Below are positions 48,200-56,757 of a stretch of DNA of 64,000 bases, in pieces (position 1 is the first letter of the stretch; each line of letters opens with the position of its first letter). Under the pieces are notes generated by a model, which saw only the letters and a program-made list of their open reading frames with translations, was not told the DNA's origin and ran no database searches. The DNA is taken from assembly GCF_002874775.1 (NCBI RefSeq), contig NZ_CP020991.1, forward strand, positions 664,918-728,917, read 5' to 3'. This stretch comes from Monoglobus pectinilyticus. Its GTDB lineage: Bacteria; Bacillota; Clostridia; Monoglobales; Monoglobaceae. The position numbers were made by a program, and so were the translations under genes.

Positions 48200-49282
48200 A
48201 TGTATTATGAACAAATATTATCAAATATGTTGAATAAGCTGCCGGACAATTACGATAAACGACAGGGCAGTATATTATATGATATTTTAGCGCCTTGCGC
48301 TCTGGAGCTTGCAGCATATTATCAAACTTTAGAAGCATATTTAGATTTGAGTTTTGTTGAAACGTCAACAGGCAGCTATTTAGAGAAGAGAACTGCTGAA
48401 CTTGGGATAAAAAGAGAGCCTGCTGAACCTATGATAATAACGGCCGAAATCAAAGATATGGACGGAAACTTAATGTCAGGTCTTATAGGCAAAAGATTTT
48501 CTGCAAACGGTCTTGTATTTAAAGCGTCGGAAATTGATGATGAAAATCCAAATATAACACGATTGGAATGTGAACAGCCGGGAAACGTCGGATTTCTATT
48601 GACCGATGAACTAATACCTCTTGACTATATTGCAGGATTTGGGTCTATTGAAGTCAAAAATATCACATTAGGGAAAAATGCAGAAACAGATGATGAACTG
48701 AGGAAAAAATATATATCTATTGTCAACCATCCGGCATATGGGGGAAACGCTGCGGATTATAAACAAAAGACCAAAGAACTTGAAGGAGTCGGCGGAGTTA
48801 AGGTAATTCCCACATGGAACGGCGGTGGAACAGTTAAGCTGGTAATCATAAATTCTTCATACAAAAAGCCTGACGCCGCCTTAATTAGTTCTGTACAAGA
48901 AGCCATTGACCCATTAGACAATCAAGGCACAGGCGTGGGAATTGCCCCTATCGGACATGTTGTAAAAGTTGAGGGTATTCAGGAGGTAAGTCTCAAAATC
49001 GGAACAATACTTGCACTCCAGCCGGACTGGAAACTTGACGATATAAAAGAATCCGTTACAGAAGTAGTTGATAATTATTTTACAGAACTTGCTGCACTTT
49101 GGGAGGATACAGAAAATCTCGTTGTGCGCAAAAGTCAAATAGAAACCAGACTGCTGGATTTGGAAGGTGTTGCAGACGTTTTCAACACAACAATTCAAGA
49201 TAAGGAAGAAAACTATACTTTAGGAAAATTTGATATTCCTGTAAGAGAGGGTGAAATAACAATTGAAGAAAAAACTGATTGA
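48200..49282 (+). CDS. xkdT: Baseplate J-like protein
   Basis: 360 residues. Motifs include LPDNYDKRQGSILYDILAPCALELA, TGSYLEKRTAELGIKREPA, ETDDELRKKYISIVNHPAYGGNAADYKQKTKELEGVGGVKVIPTWNGGGTVKLV and APIGHVV. Core of the baseplate wedge. GGAGGTG precedes the ATG. It overlaps the next gene by 20 bases. Confidence 0.94.
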   Translation: MYYEQILSNMLNKLPDNYDKRQGSILYDILAPCALELAAYYQTLEAYLDLSFVETSTGSYLEKRTAELGIKREPAEPMIITAEIKDMDGNLMSGLIGKRFSANGLVFKASEIDDENPNITRLECEQPGNVGFLLTDELIPLDYIAGFGSIEVKNITLGKNAETDDELRKKYISIVNHPAYGGNAADYKQKTKELEGVGGVKVIPTWNGGGTVKLVIINSSYKKPDAALISSVQEAIDPLDNQGTGVGIAPIGHVVKVEGIQEVSLKIGTILALQPDWKLDDIKESVTEVVDNYFTELAALWEDTENLVVRKSQIETRLLDLEGVADVFNTTIQDKEENYTLGKFDIPVREGEITIEEKTD

Positions 49283-49796
49283 TTATCTGCCCCCGGTCTT
49301 AAAAGAAGTTGAAGAATTAAATAATATTTTAGACGTCCAGCAGTCTGAAATTTACAACTTAAAAGATTCTGTTGACAGAATGTTTAAAGACCAGTTTATC
49401 GCAGACGCAACTGAACAGGGACTTTCAAAATGGGAAAAAATTTTTGGCATTCAGCCCAAAGCAACTGAATCAGAGAGTGACAGAAAATTCAGAATTTACA
49501 CTAGGTTAAGCGAGCAATTGGTTCTTACTCTTCCGCGCTTAAAACAGCAGCTTGGATATTTGTGCAATAATGATTATTCTGTTTCATTAAAAGAATACAC
49601 TCTCAAAGTTAGACTTGCCCTCAATGTAAAATCCAATTATGACGATGTTGCCGCACTGCTGAAAAGAGTAGTCCCTGCCAATATCATAATTGATTTGGAT
49701 TTGTTATATAACCGATATATGGATTTAAATTATACACATGACTATCTGTCGCAGTATACATATAAACAAGTAAGAGACGAAAAGTTAGGAGCGTGA
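49263..49796 (+). CDS. xkdU: DUF2313 (YmfQ/XkdU-like) tail protein
   Basis: 177 residues with a TTG start at 49263 inside the xkdT reading frame. Signatures: LIDYLPPVLKEVEELNNILDVQ, DQFIADATEQGLSKWEKIFGIQPK and DRKFRIYTRLSEQ. Links baseplate and fibres in PBSX-like particles. Translational coupling to xkdT is likely. Confidence 0.9.
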   Translation: MKKKLIDYLPPVLKEVEELNNILDVQQSEIYNLKDSVDRMFKDQFIADATEQGLSKWEKIFGIQPKATESESDRKFRIYTRLSEQLVLTLPRLKQQLGYLCNNDYSVSLKEYTLKVRLALNVKSNYDDVAALLKRVVPANIIIDLDLLYNRYMDLNYTHDYLSQYTYKQVRDEKLGA

Positions 49797-49802
49797 TAAA
49801 AA

Positions 49803-51638
49803 ATGAAATACACTACACACTATAATTTCAAAAAACCTGAAAAGACTGATTTTTATAATATCGACGACTCAAATTACAACACAGATAAAACTGAGGAGGC
49901 GCTGATTGCCAAGGCAGATAAGGTTACAAATAACGGTTTCATAGCCGGAAATAACGCTGCAAATGCAGCCGGCGGCGTGGCAATCGGAAATTATGCTAAG
50001 GTAAGCGGAGCCGGAGGGGCAATAGGCAGCGAGGCCGAAGCTAAAAAAGGCTTTGCAGGCGGGTATTCTGCTGACAGCACCGGGAACGGTGCTTCCGTCG
50101 GCTGCGACGCACATTCATATCATGGATTTGCAGGCGGAAATTGTGCGCAGGCAGGAAGCGGCGCTGCTGTCGGCGACAATGCTAAATGCGGAACGTTAAG
50201 CAACGGCGCCGACATTGACTGCATTCAGCTTGGAAAAGGCACAAACGGAAAAGAATTTACTCTGCAAACATACAATTACCAAATTACCAGCTGTGATGGA
50301 ACCCCCTCGTCAACAAGCGGAAAATATCTAACAGATGTAGGCAAACTGTCAGATTTGAAGACTAATGATAAAAGCAATATTGTAAGCGCTTTAAATGAAT
50401 TGGCTGACTTTAATCAATCCTCTGCTATTGCAATAAAATTTTCGGGTCAAATTACAGCGCCATCATACGATGTTGATATAAACTCTAACGGAAATTGGGA
50501 ACAAATGTTTAACATTCCCGCTATAGAAGTGACATGCGCAGAATTTGATAAAATAACTATTCCTGCTCAGCAAATACATGTTGCGGAAACATATGACCTT
50601 GGTTCAGATTGGGATTGTTATATAGAATATTATAAATTTAATGGAAATATCCAATCAAGCGGAGTTTGCTATAATATTATAAAAAATCCCTATGATAGAG
50701 AATTCTTTAAAATCGACACTACAGACAACAGTATTTCGAAACTAAGAATATATATTGGAAATATAAAGCTAGGTTACATTTATAACAATAATAATGAAAA
50801 AGATTACTATGGTACGTTAACAACACCATTTGAAACAGCTAGGCTTATTACTAACGGCAATTCAAAAACCAGCAAAAGTTCAACAATTACTTTTGCAGCT
50901 AATAACTCATCTATTGCTGACAAGCTGTCAGCAGATGTACTCTGCGACGGTACAAATGACAGAAGAATAATTCACGAATCGCTAAAAAATTTAAATGGTG
51001 CGAGAGCAAACATTGAGTTTAAATACGGCACTTATAATTTAAATATTGACGGCATAGATTATTACAGCGATGACCCCGACTTTTCCGACGCAAAAAACTG
51101 TGCTATACACACAGCAAATATGAGCATAGGAAATATTATGGGTAACAGTGCAACATTTAATATAACCAGTAATCTTGTTGGGAAAAACTTATGTGGAATT
51201 GAAGGCTATGACAGTGATATTATTCGTGATTTAAAATTAAATATTAACTTTTCATCCGGTGCTTCTTCTGTATCCATATTGCAGGGCGGTTCTTCCTCAT
51301 ATTTCGAAAACATAACTATTTCATGTGTATCTTCATCAAACGATACTGAACTGCTTTGGTTAAATGGAGGAAAATTTGTTAACAGTAAAATTATCATAGA
51401 TGCATGCGAACCAAGTATTTATGCTGAAAATTGTATATTATCCGGAGTTCGGGTACAAGACAACATAGGTTACGCACATGTTGATGCAAGAAACAATACT
51501 ACTATTACCGGCTGCCGTGGACTTAGCATTTCTATTAAACAAAATGTTTCCGGTGTTATAGCAGCGAACAATTCCGATACAGTAATATATAATGCGTCCA
51601 CACTTACCAACGGAATCTATAATAACATTACCAGCTAA
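49803..51638 (+). CDS. Tail fibre with YadA-head-like repeats
   Basis: 611 residues. The N-terminus TTHYNFKKPEKTDFYNIDDSNYN is the baseplate-attachment signature of XkdV-type fibres. Residues about 45-145 hold glycine-rich left-handed-roll repeats (AIGNYAKVSG, AGGYSADSTG, GNCAQAGSGAAVGDNA) like YadA head repeats. A beta-sandwich-like part follows, and from about 375 a beta-helix-like region opening with LCDGTNDRRIIHESL. Likely the receptor-binding organ of the particle. Target unknown. Confidence 0.8.
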   Translation: MKYTTHYNFKKPEKTDFYNIDDSNYNTDKTEEALIAKADKVTNNGFIAGNNAANAAGGVAIGNYAKVSGAGGAIGSEAEAKKGFAGGYSADSTGNGASVGCDAHSYHGFAGGNCAQAGSGAAVGDNAKCGTLSNGADIDCIQLGKGTNGKEFTLQTYNYQITSCDGTPSSTSGKYLTDVGKLSDLKTNDKSNIVSALNELADFNQSSAIAIKFSGQITAPSYDVDINSNGNWEQMFNIPAIEVTCAEFDKITIPAQQIHVAETYDLGSDWDCYIEYYKFNGNIQSSGVCYNIIKNPYDREFFKIDTTDNSISKLRIYIGNIKLGYIYNNNNEKDYYGTLTTPFETARLITNGNSKTSKSSTITFAANNSSIADKLSADVLCDGTNDRRIIHESLKNLNGARANIEFKYGTYNLNIDGIDYYSDDPDFSDAKNCAIHTANMSIGNIMGNSATFNITSNLVGKNLCGIEGYDSDIIRDLKLNINFSSGASSVSILQGGSSSYFENITISCVSSSNDTELLWLNGGKFVNSKIIIDACEPSIYAENCILSGVRVQDNIGYAHVDARNNTTITGCRGLSISIKQNVSGVIAANNSDTVIYNASTLTNGIYNNITS

Positions 51639-51653
51639 AAAAGGAGGAAAAAT

Positions 51654-52622
51654 ATGATATTTACAAATCATCAGCTTTTAAACAAAGATCAGATAGAAGT
51701 GTTAGGAACTCAGAAGTTAGACTTAAATGACTTAATAGAAGATTTTGCAGTTACACCTGAAAATAAAATTATTTTTCCGGCAGCAAAAATAGTTCATCCA
51801 AATACATCTGAAAATACTCATGATAATTCAGCAAACCAAATAAATACTACTATTGTTTATGACTTTGAAACTCTGCGCAAACTTAGAGTTCGTTGTGACA
51901 CAACAGAGCGCAGCCGCCTAACTGGAAGAAACGAAGAAAAATATGTACGCGGAAATGAAAAAGTTACGCATGATTTCTTATATGTAGGCCGAAAACAGCT
52001 GCAAAGTTCAGAAACATGCCGGAAAATTGAAGCACAAAGACAAAAATTTCTTTTAGATAACAATTATCGTCAAATAGTTGTTTCACATACTGACTGCGGT
52101 TATTCGTTCAGGGGCAGCGAAAAAGAAAAGATGGCAAGAGATTATGCGGATTTCATATGCGACGGTACAAATGACACAGAAGTCTTACAACAGGCAATTG
52201 ACTCATATCCCGGTGAAAATCTTTTGATATTGCTTATGGAAGATGAATATACCCTCACACCGGCAACAGGAAGCGGAACCGAAAAAGACCCTTACATATG
52301 CCTGAAAATAGACCGTGAAAACTTAATCATACGTTCGTGCGACAGAAAAACAAATGTAACCTTCAAAAAAGGCATTGAAAGAAGCAATGCCTTTTTATTT
52401 GACATTCAATGCGATAACGTTGATATATCCAACATAAATTATTGTCTTGATGAATTGGATATTGAATATGAGGAATATAAATACCCTGAGCCGACAGATG
52501 AAATTCTTAAGATAAAATCGTATATCGAAAGTTTTGACCCGTCGGAAAAGATTTTCACCAAAAAGCAGGCGCTGGATTTAATTAAAAAAAGTATATCAGA
52601 AACAAATACTAACGGAGGCTAA
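51654..52622 (+). CDS. Uncharacterised tail-associated protein sharing a fibre motif
   Basis: 322 residues with no signal peptide. The middle (about 165-205) contains ADFICDGTNDTEVLQQAID, the same beta-helix-opening motif as the fibre, followed by RENLIIRSCDRKTNVTF. The N-terminal third is charged and contains the palindromic-looking RKLRVRCDTTERSRL. The C-terminus has KIFTKKQALDLIKKSI. Probably a fibre accessory or second spike; a chaperone role is possible. AGGAGG lies 9 bases before the ATG. Confidence 0.5.
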   Translation: MIFTNHQLLNKDQIEVLGTQKLDLNDLIEDFAVTPENKIIFPAAKIVHPNTSENTHDNSANQINTTIVYDFETLRKLRVRCDTTERSRLTGRNEEKYVRGNEKVTHDFLYVGRKQLQSSETCRKIEAQRQKFLLDNNYRQIVVSHTDCGYSFRGSEKEKMARDYADFICDGTNDTEVLQQAIDSYPGENLLILLMEDEYTLTPATGSGTEKDPYICLKIDRENLIIRSCDRKTNVTFKKGIERSNAFLFDIQCDNVDISNINYCLDELDIEYEEYKYPEPTDEILKIKSYIESFDPSEKIFTKKQALDLIKKSISETNTNGG

Positions 52623-52623
52623 A

Positions 52624-53073
52624 ATGGAACATATAATTAATAAAGCAAATATACTTTGGGGAGGTATTGCTGTGTTCCTTGCAACGGTTTTCGGAGAATT
52701 TTGGTATTTATTTCTTGGATTTTTGGTTTTTAATATAGCAGATTACTTCACCGGAGTAGCAAAAGCAAAGTATACTAACACAGAGAATTCCAATAAGGGA
52801 CTAAAAGGTATAATTAAAAAAGTTGGCTATTGGCTGGTGATTGCCATAGCCTTTTTTGTTGCCCGCTCATTGATTGATATGGAAAAAATAGTCGGTATAG
52901 ATTTGGGCATCACTATATATTTTGGATGGTTTACACTGGCCGTATTTATTATTAATGAGATACGAAGTATACTTGAGAATCTCACATTACTTGGTGTCAA
53001 TGTTCCGTCTTTTTTAACCAAAGGGTTGGAAGTCGCATCAAAAAAGATAAACGAAAGCGGTGATAAAAAATGA
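52624..53073 (+). CDS. Phage holin (TcdE-like family)
   Basis: 149 residues with about four hydrophobic segments and the family hallmark FNIADYFTGVAKAK; SNKGLKGIIKKVGYW and a charged C-terminus also fit Phage_holin_4. It should form the membrane lesion that lets the lysin out. Starts 1 base after the previous gene and overlaps the lysin start by 4 bases (ATGA). Confidence 0.92.
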   Translation: MEHIINKANILWGGIAVFLATVFGEFWYLFLGFLVFNIADYFTGVAKAKYTNTENSNKGLKGIIKKVGYWLVIAIAFFVARSLIDMEKIVGIDLGITIYFGWFTLAVFIINEIRSILENLTLLGVNVPSFLTKGLEVASKKINESGDKK

Positions 53074-53876
53074 ATTCAATTGTAGAAGAAGCCAAAAAGT
53101 GGGTTGGGTATTTAGAAAAAGCTTCTAATTCAAATTTAAACGACTTCACAGCAAATGCAGGAGACAATAACTATACACGGTTTGCAGTCGATTACTGCAA
53201 TTACTTTGGCGAAAGCTTAAATATATATCAAGCTCAGCCATGGTGTGCAATGTTTGTGTCTGTTGTGTTTGCAAATGTATACGGAACCGGCAAAGCTGAA
53301 GAAATGCTGGGCGGACACTTTGCATATTGCCCATACGGTGTAGCAAATTTTAAAAGCAAAGGAATCTGGAAAACAATCAATCCCAAACCTGGTGATGTAA
53401 TAATGTTTAAAGATAGTTCCGGCACAGCTTGTCATGTTGGGATAGTCTCTGAAGCAAAAAATGGCGTCGTATACACAATTGAAGGGAACACATCAAGTTC
53501 TTCAGGTGTGGTTGCAAACGGCGGTTCTGTGGCAGAAAAATCGTACAGTATGTCATACAACCGCATATTAGGATATGGCAATATAAACTATAAGGAGGAT
53601 ATAACCATGACGCAATATGAAGAATTATCATCAAAAATAGACAGCTTAGCAGAAATTATCAACACAATGGGGCAGGAGATAGCAGAATTAAAATCTGCCG
53701 CAAACCCAATGATATATAATTACATAGACGACAATATGCCTGATTGGGCAAAGGCTACAATTCAGAAGCTTGCCAGCCGCGGCGGTTTGAAAGGAGACGA
53801 AAACGGTCTGAACCTTGATGAAAATATGCTGCGAATGCTGGTCATCAATGACCGCATGGGATTATACGGCGAATAA
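53070..53876 (+). CDS. CHAP-domain endolysin with SLH-like C-terminus
   Basis: 268 residues. CHAP fold about 5-170: Cys59 in QPWCAMFVS, His122 in ACHVGIV and Glu138 in IEGN form the catalytic set of an amidase or endopeptidase. A coiled-coil linker (about 180-215) leads to a C-terminal block, DDNMPDWAKATIQKLASRGG ... RMLVINDRMGLYGE, that resembles half an SLH domain and may bind the wall. Last gene of the tail operon. Confidence 0.9.
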   Translation: MNSIVEEAKKWVGYLEKASNSNLNDFTANAGDNNYTRFAVDYCNYFGESLNIYQAQPWCAMFVSVVFANVYGTGKAEEMLGGHFAYCPYGVANFKSKGIWKTINPKPGDVIMFKDSSGTACHVGIVSEAKNGVVYTIEGNTSSSSGVVANGGSVAEKSYSMSYNRILGYGNINYKEDITMTQYEELSSKIDSLAEIINTMGQEIAELKSAANPMIYNYIDDNMPDWAKATIQKLASRGGLKGDENGLNLDENMLRMLVINDRMGLYGE

Positions 53877-54215
53877 AAAACTCTGTAAAATTATGATATA
53901 ACTGTGATTATAATACTTTTATAATTATTATAAGATGAGGTGATTTTTCATTACGTAAAAATTTTTTTATAAGATATAAAGTTTTATTTTTAAGTGAACA
54001 ATAAACTAGCCTCTCTTATAAAAAGTCTAATCATCTTTGGTTTAAAACTCACCAAAATAATTTATATGTATATAAGTTTTTAACGGCATACAAATGATAT
54101 TTATGTCTAAATTGTTTTTTACACAAATAATCCAAATATATTATCAGTCAGATAACACGGCTTCAATTTAGCTTAACACACGCAATATTATAACACAATA
54201 TTTTTTACCATATTT

Positions 54216-54239
54216 AAGGGAGAGCCACGGCTCTCCCTT
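54216..54239 (+). terminator. Terminator of the tail operon
   Basis: AAGGGAGAGCC-AC-GGCTCTCCCTT, a perfect 11-bp stem followed by ATTTTCAT, 340 bases past the lysin stop. Confidence 0.75.
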
Positions 54240-54412
54240 ATTTTCATACCAATTTAATAATATTATATTAAAAAATTTATATATTAAAGATTACAGAAAT
54301 AAATATAGCAAATAGTATAATTCGTTTGATTAACTAATCTATTTGTTTTTATACAAATAAGAATAATATTATACAATTTTAATTTTGATTTTAATTTTAA
54401 TTTTCACAATAA

Positions 54413-54448
54413 AAAACACAGCCTTAATTTTTAAAAAGACTGTGTTTT
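54413..54448 (-). terminator. Terminator of stalk-protein gene copy 1
   Basis: AAAACACAG...CTGTGTTTT hairpin with an A/T-rich loop, 45 bases past the stop. The same structure recurs at 56678-56713 (copy 2), and a longer relative at 58951-58995 follows the oxidoreductase gene. Confidence 0.7.
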
Positions 54449-54492
54449 AAGTTTCTTTATTCTTTAATTTTAAATCAATACTTTGTTTTTAA

Positions 54493-56547
54493 TTAATATG
54501 TTATCGATACAAGATAATTTTCATCATCCCAGTCTACTTGATAGCCTAGATTTTCTGATAAAAAGCGGAGCGGTATCATAATTCTGTCGTTTATCATTCG
54601 TGCCGGAACGTCCATTTCTTTAACTTCTCCGTTTACCGTTGCCGCTGTATTGTCCATTTGGAATGTTATTGTTTGATCATTTTGTGTTACTGTGGCTGTG
54701 TTTGTTTCTTCGTCCCAATTTACTTCTGCTCCCATTTCTTCAAACAATGCTCGTATTGGTACAAAGGTTCGATCACTTATCATTCTCGGCGGTGTATCAA
54801 ACGTCAATTCCTGTCCATTTACTTCCACTCTTACTATCGAACGCTGTGCCCCTACTACAACATCGTCTCCCACTCCTACGTAATAGTCCCTATTCCAATA
54901 CAACTTATTTATTACTTTATCTTTTGGGAAATTTTCATCCGCCGTCCAGTCTATTCCGTTGTAAGAGTATAACATTCCTTTTCCTGCGGCTATAAACCTC
55001 TCTCCATCGTATATTATACTATTTATGTAATATCCCTCAGGACAATTTGCCTGCGCTAAACTCATGTTTGTAGTATCAAAATAATATATTTTTTCTTTGC
55101 TTGTTACTAAAAACAAACCTCTTCCATAAAATATTTTGCTGTCATTATATTTTGAACCTGCTCCTTCAGGGCCGTAATAAAGTCCTAGTTCTTTCCAATT
55201 TTTTATATTTATACGACTATCTGAATACAATGAATAATTAAAACTTCCATCAGTTGAAAAATAAATATCTGTACAATACTGGGAAGGGGCACCTGCATCT
55301 CCTCCTCCCGAATATGGTATCCTTTTTATGCTAAAATAGACATTTCCATCTGTGGCAACCACTCCATCACTATGATTATATTCTGACTCATTCATCAACT
55401 TAGGTGAATAATATTCTGCTTCTATTTCTATTCCACTGTTTAGATTTTCATATATTGGAGCATTTGTTATATTAATAGGTGTCCAATCTATACCATTATT
55501 CGATGTTAGTGTTCCTTTGTTTGACTGTAATATATATAGTCCATTTACATATAACAGCGGTCCTTCTGCTTCATACGGAGCAACTGTCCAGTTTATGCCG
55601 TCATTTGATACATATGATTTATATGGAGCATCTAATAAATTTAAGAAAAGTTGATTCCCATCAGTTGTCACATGTCTATAATTTGCTTTTTGACTGTGCT
55701 TAAATAATGAATCACTAATTTTCTCTGCAATCCAATCTTCGCCATTTGCAGATGTCAATAAATATTCTGGTCTTGACGACCATAGAATAAATTTACCATT
55801 ATAATATATTACTTCTTCACTTCTTATGTCTTTTATATTATTACAATCTATTTCTTTATATGGATTTATATGTTCCCAGTTAATTCCATTTTTTGAAAAA
55901 TAGATATCTTTCATTTCAGAATCAGAATACCAATCCCCATATTTTTTTATTATAAATACATTTCCATTACTTATTATTTCTGTTGTGCGATCTTTATTAG
56001 AAGAACTATAAGTTGAATCAGAATATTTGTATCCCTGCCAATTAAGTCCGTCCGACGATACCAATGCATAATTTGTGTCGTCTACAATAACAAAGACTTT
56101 TCCATTATATGCTACTGATACAAATCTATATTTTTCTGTTTTCTCTGTTTCAACCGACGTCCATTTTACTCCATCTTCTGATATTAAAATTTCAGACGTA
56201 CTATATTCTCCTTCGTCTTCCCCATAATATCCTCCACCAACCACAACAAATCTTGAAGCACCGTATACTACACTACGAAACCGTTTACAATCCGTTTCCA
56301 CTTTTTGCGCATTCCATTCTGTTCCATTTGTACTTGTAATTATAAGTCCATTGTCTCCTACAGCTACGTATGTTCCATCATGATACGCTATTGCATTTAG
56401 CTTATTTTTATATGACCATGAATATTCTCTGATATCATAATATGTTTCCCAATCTAACTCATTTTCTGCAAATACAACTAATGTTGGTACCATCATTAAT
56501 AACGCCAACAAGAAACTTATTGCCGTTTTTATTTTGTTATTTAACAC
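54493..56547 (-). CDS. Secreted beta-propeller-like protein with stalk domain, copy 1
   Basis: 684 residues. Signal peptide about 1-27 (ALLMMVPTLVVFAE). Residues about 45-560 carry repeated 'GxxxVAVGDNGLIITSTNGTEW' blades like Ycf48/BNR propellers (YRFVSVAYNGKVFVIV, GEDWIAEKISD). The C-terminal 120 residues are two stalk (copper-amine-oxidase-N) repeats with ISDRTFVPIRALFEEMGAEV and INDRIMIPLRFLSENLGYQV. Likely surface or extracellular and ligand-binding; no enzyme motif. Its promoter is TTGATT-17-TATACT at 56610-56582, so it is probably vegetatively expressed, unlike the tail genes. Confidence 0.8.
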   Translation of the reverse strand: MLNNKIKTAISFLLALLMMVPTLVVFAENELDWETYYDIREYSWSYKNKLNAIAYHDGTYVAVGDNGLIITSTNGTEWNAQKVETDCKRFRSVVYGASRFVVVGGGYYGEDEGEYSTSEILISEDGVKWTSVETEKTEKYRFVSVAYNGKVFVIVDDTNYALVSSDGLNWQGYKYSDSTYSSSNKDRTTEIISNGNVFIIKKYGDWYSDSEMKDIYFSKNGINWEHINPYKEIDCNNIKDIRSEEVIYYNGKFILWSSRPEYLLTSANGEDWIAEKISDSLFKHSQKANYRHVTTDGNQLFLNLLDAPYKSYVSNDGINWTVAPYEAEGPLLYVNGLYILQSNKGTLTSNNGIDWTPINITNAPIYENLNSGIEIEAEYYSPKLMNESEYNHSDGVVATDGNVYFSIKRIPYSGGGDAGAPSQYCTDIYFSTDGSFNYSLYSDSRINIKNWKELGLYYGPEGAGSKYNDSKIFYGRGLFLVTSKEKIYYFDTTNMSLAQANCPEGYYINSIIYDGERFIAAGKGMLYSYNGIDWTADENFPKDKVINKLYWNRDYYVGVGDDVVVGAQRSIVRVEVNGQELTFDTPPRMISDRTFVPIRALFEEMGAEVNWDEETNTATVTQNDQTITFQMDNTAATVNGEVKEMDVPARMINDRIMIPLRFLSENLGYQVDWDDENYLVSITY

Positions 56548-56581
56548 TTATTTTCCTCCTTTTCCATATTTCTTTTATTTT

Positions 56582-56610
56582 AGTATACTATAATTTGTTT
56601 AATTAATCAA
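56582..56610 (-). promoter_or_regulatory. Promoter of stalk-protein gene copy 1
   Basis: Minus strand TTGATT (56610-56605), 17 bases, TATACT (56587-56582). The same architecture precedes copy 2, although the surrounding sequence differs. Confidence 0.7.
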
Positions 56611-56677
56611 GCTTTTTATTGTTTTTATACAATAGATTAATTTAAATATAATTATACTTTTATTATTTTCACAATAA

Positions 56678-56713
56678 AAAACACAGCCTTAATTTTTAAA
56701 AAGACTGTGTTTT
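56678..56713 (-). terminator. Terminator of stalk-protein gene copy 2
   Basis: Identical to the copy 1 terminator, 2265 bp away. It separates the two genes, so they are not one transcript. Confidence 0.7.
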
Positions 56714-56757
56714 AAGTTTCTTTATTCTTTAATTTTAAATCAATACTTTGTTTTTAA

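Larger units (their letters stand above)
53877..54492. other. Convergent spacer between the tail operon and the stalk-protein genes
   Basis: 616 bases of AT-rich DNA that hold the tail operon terminator and the first stalk-gene terminator, both listed separately. No gene supported. Confidence 0.5.
54400..56566 (-). repeat. Tandem duplication, copy 1
   Basis: A unit of about 2.17 kb (terminator, stalk-protein gene and its ribosome-binding region) recurs exactly 2265 bp further on (56665-58831). The first 1.1 kb of each unit is almost identical. Differences cluster in the middle of the gene. Confidence 0.92.
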
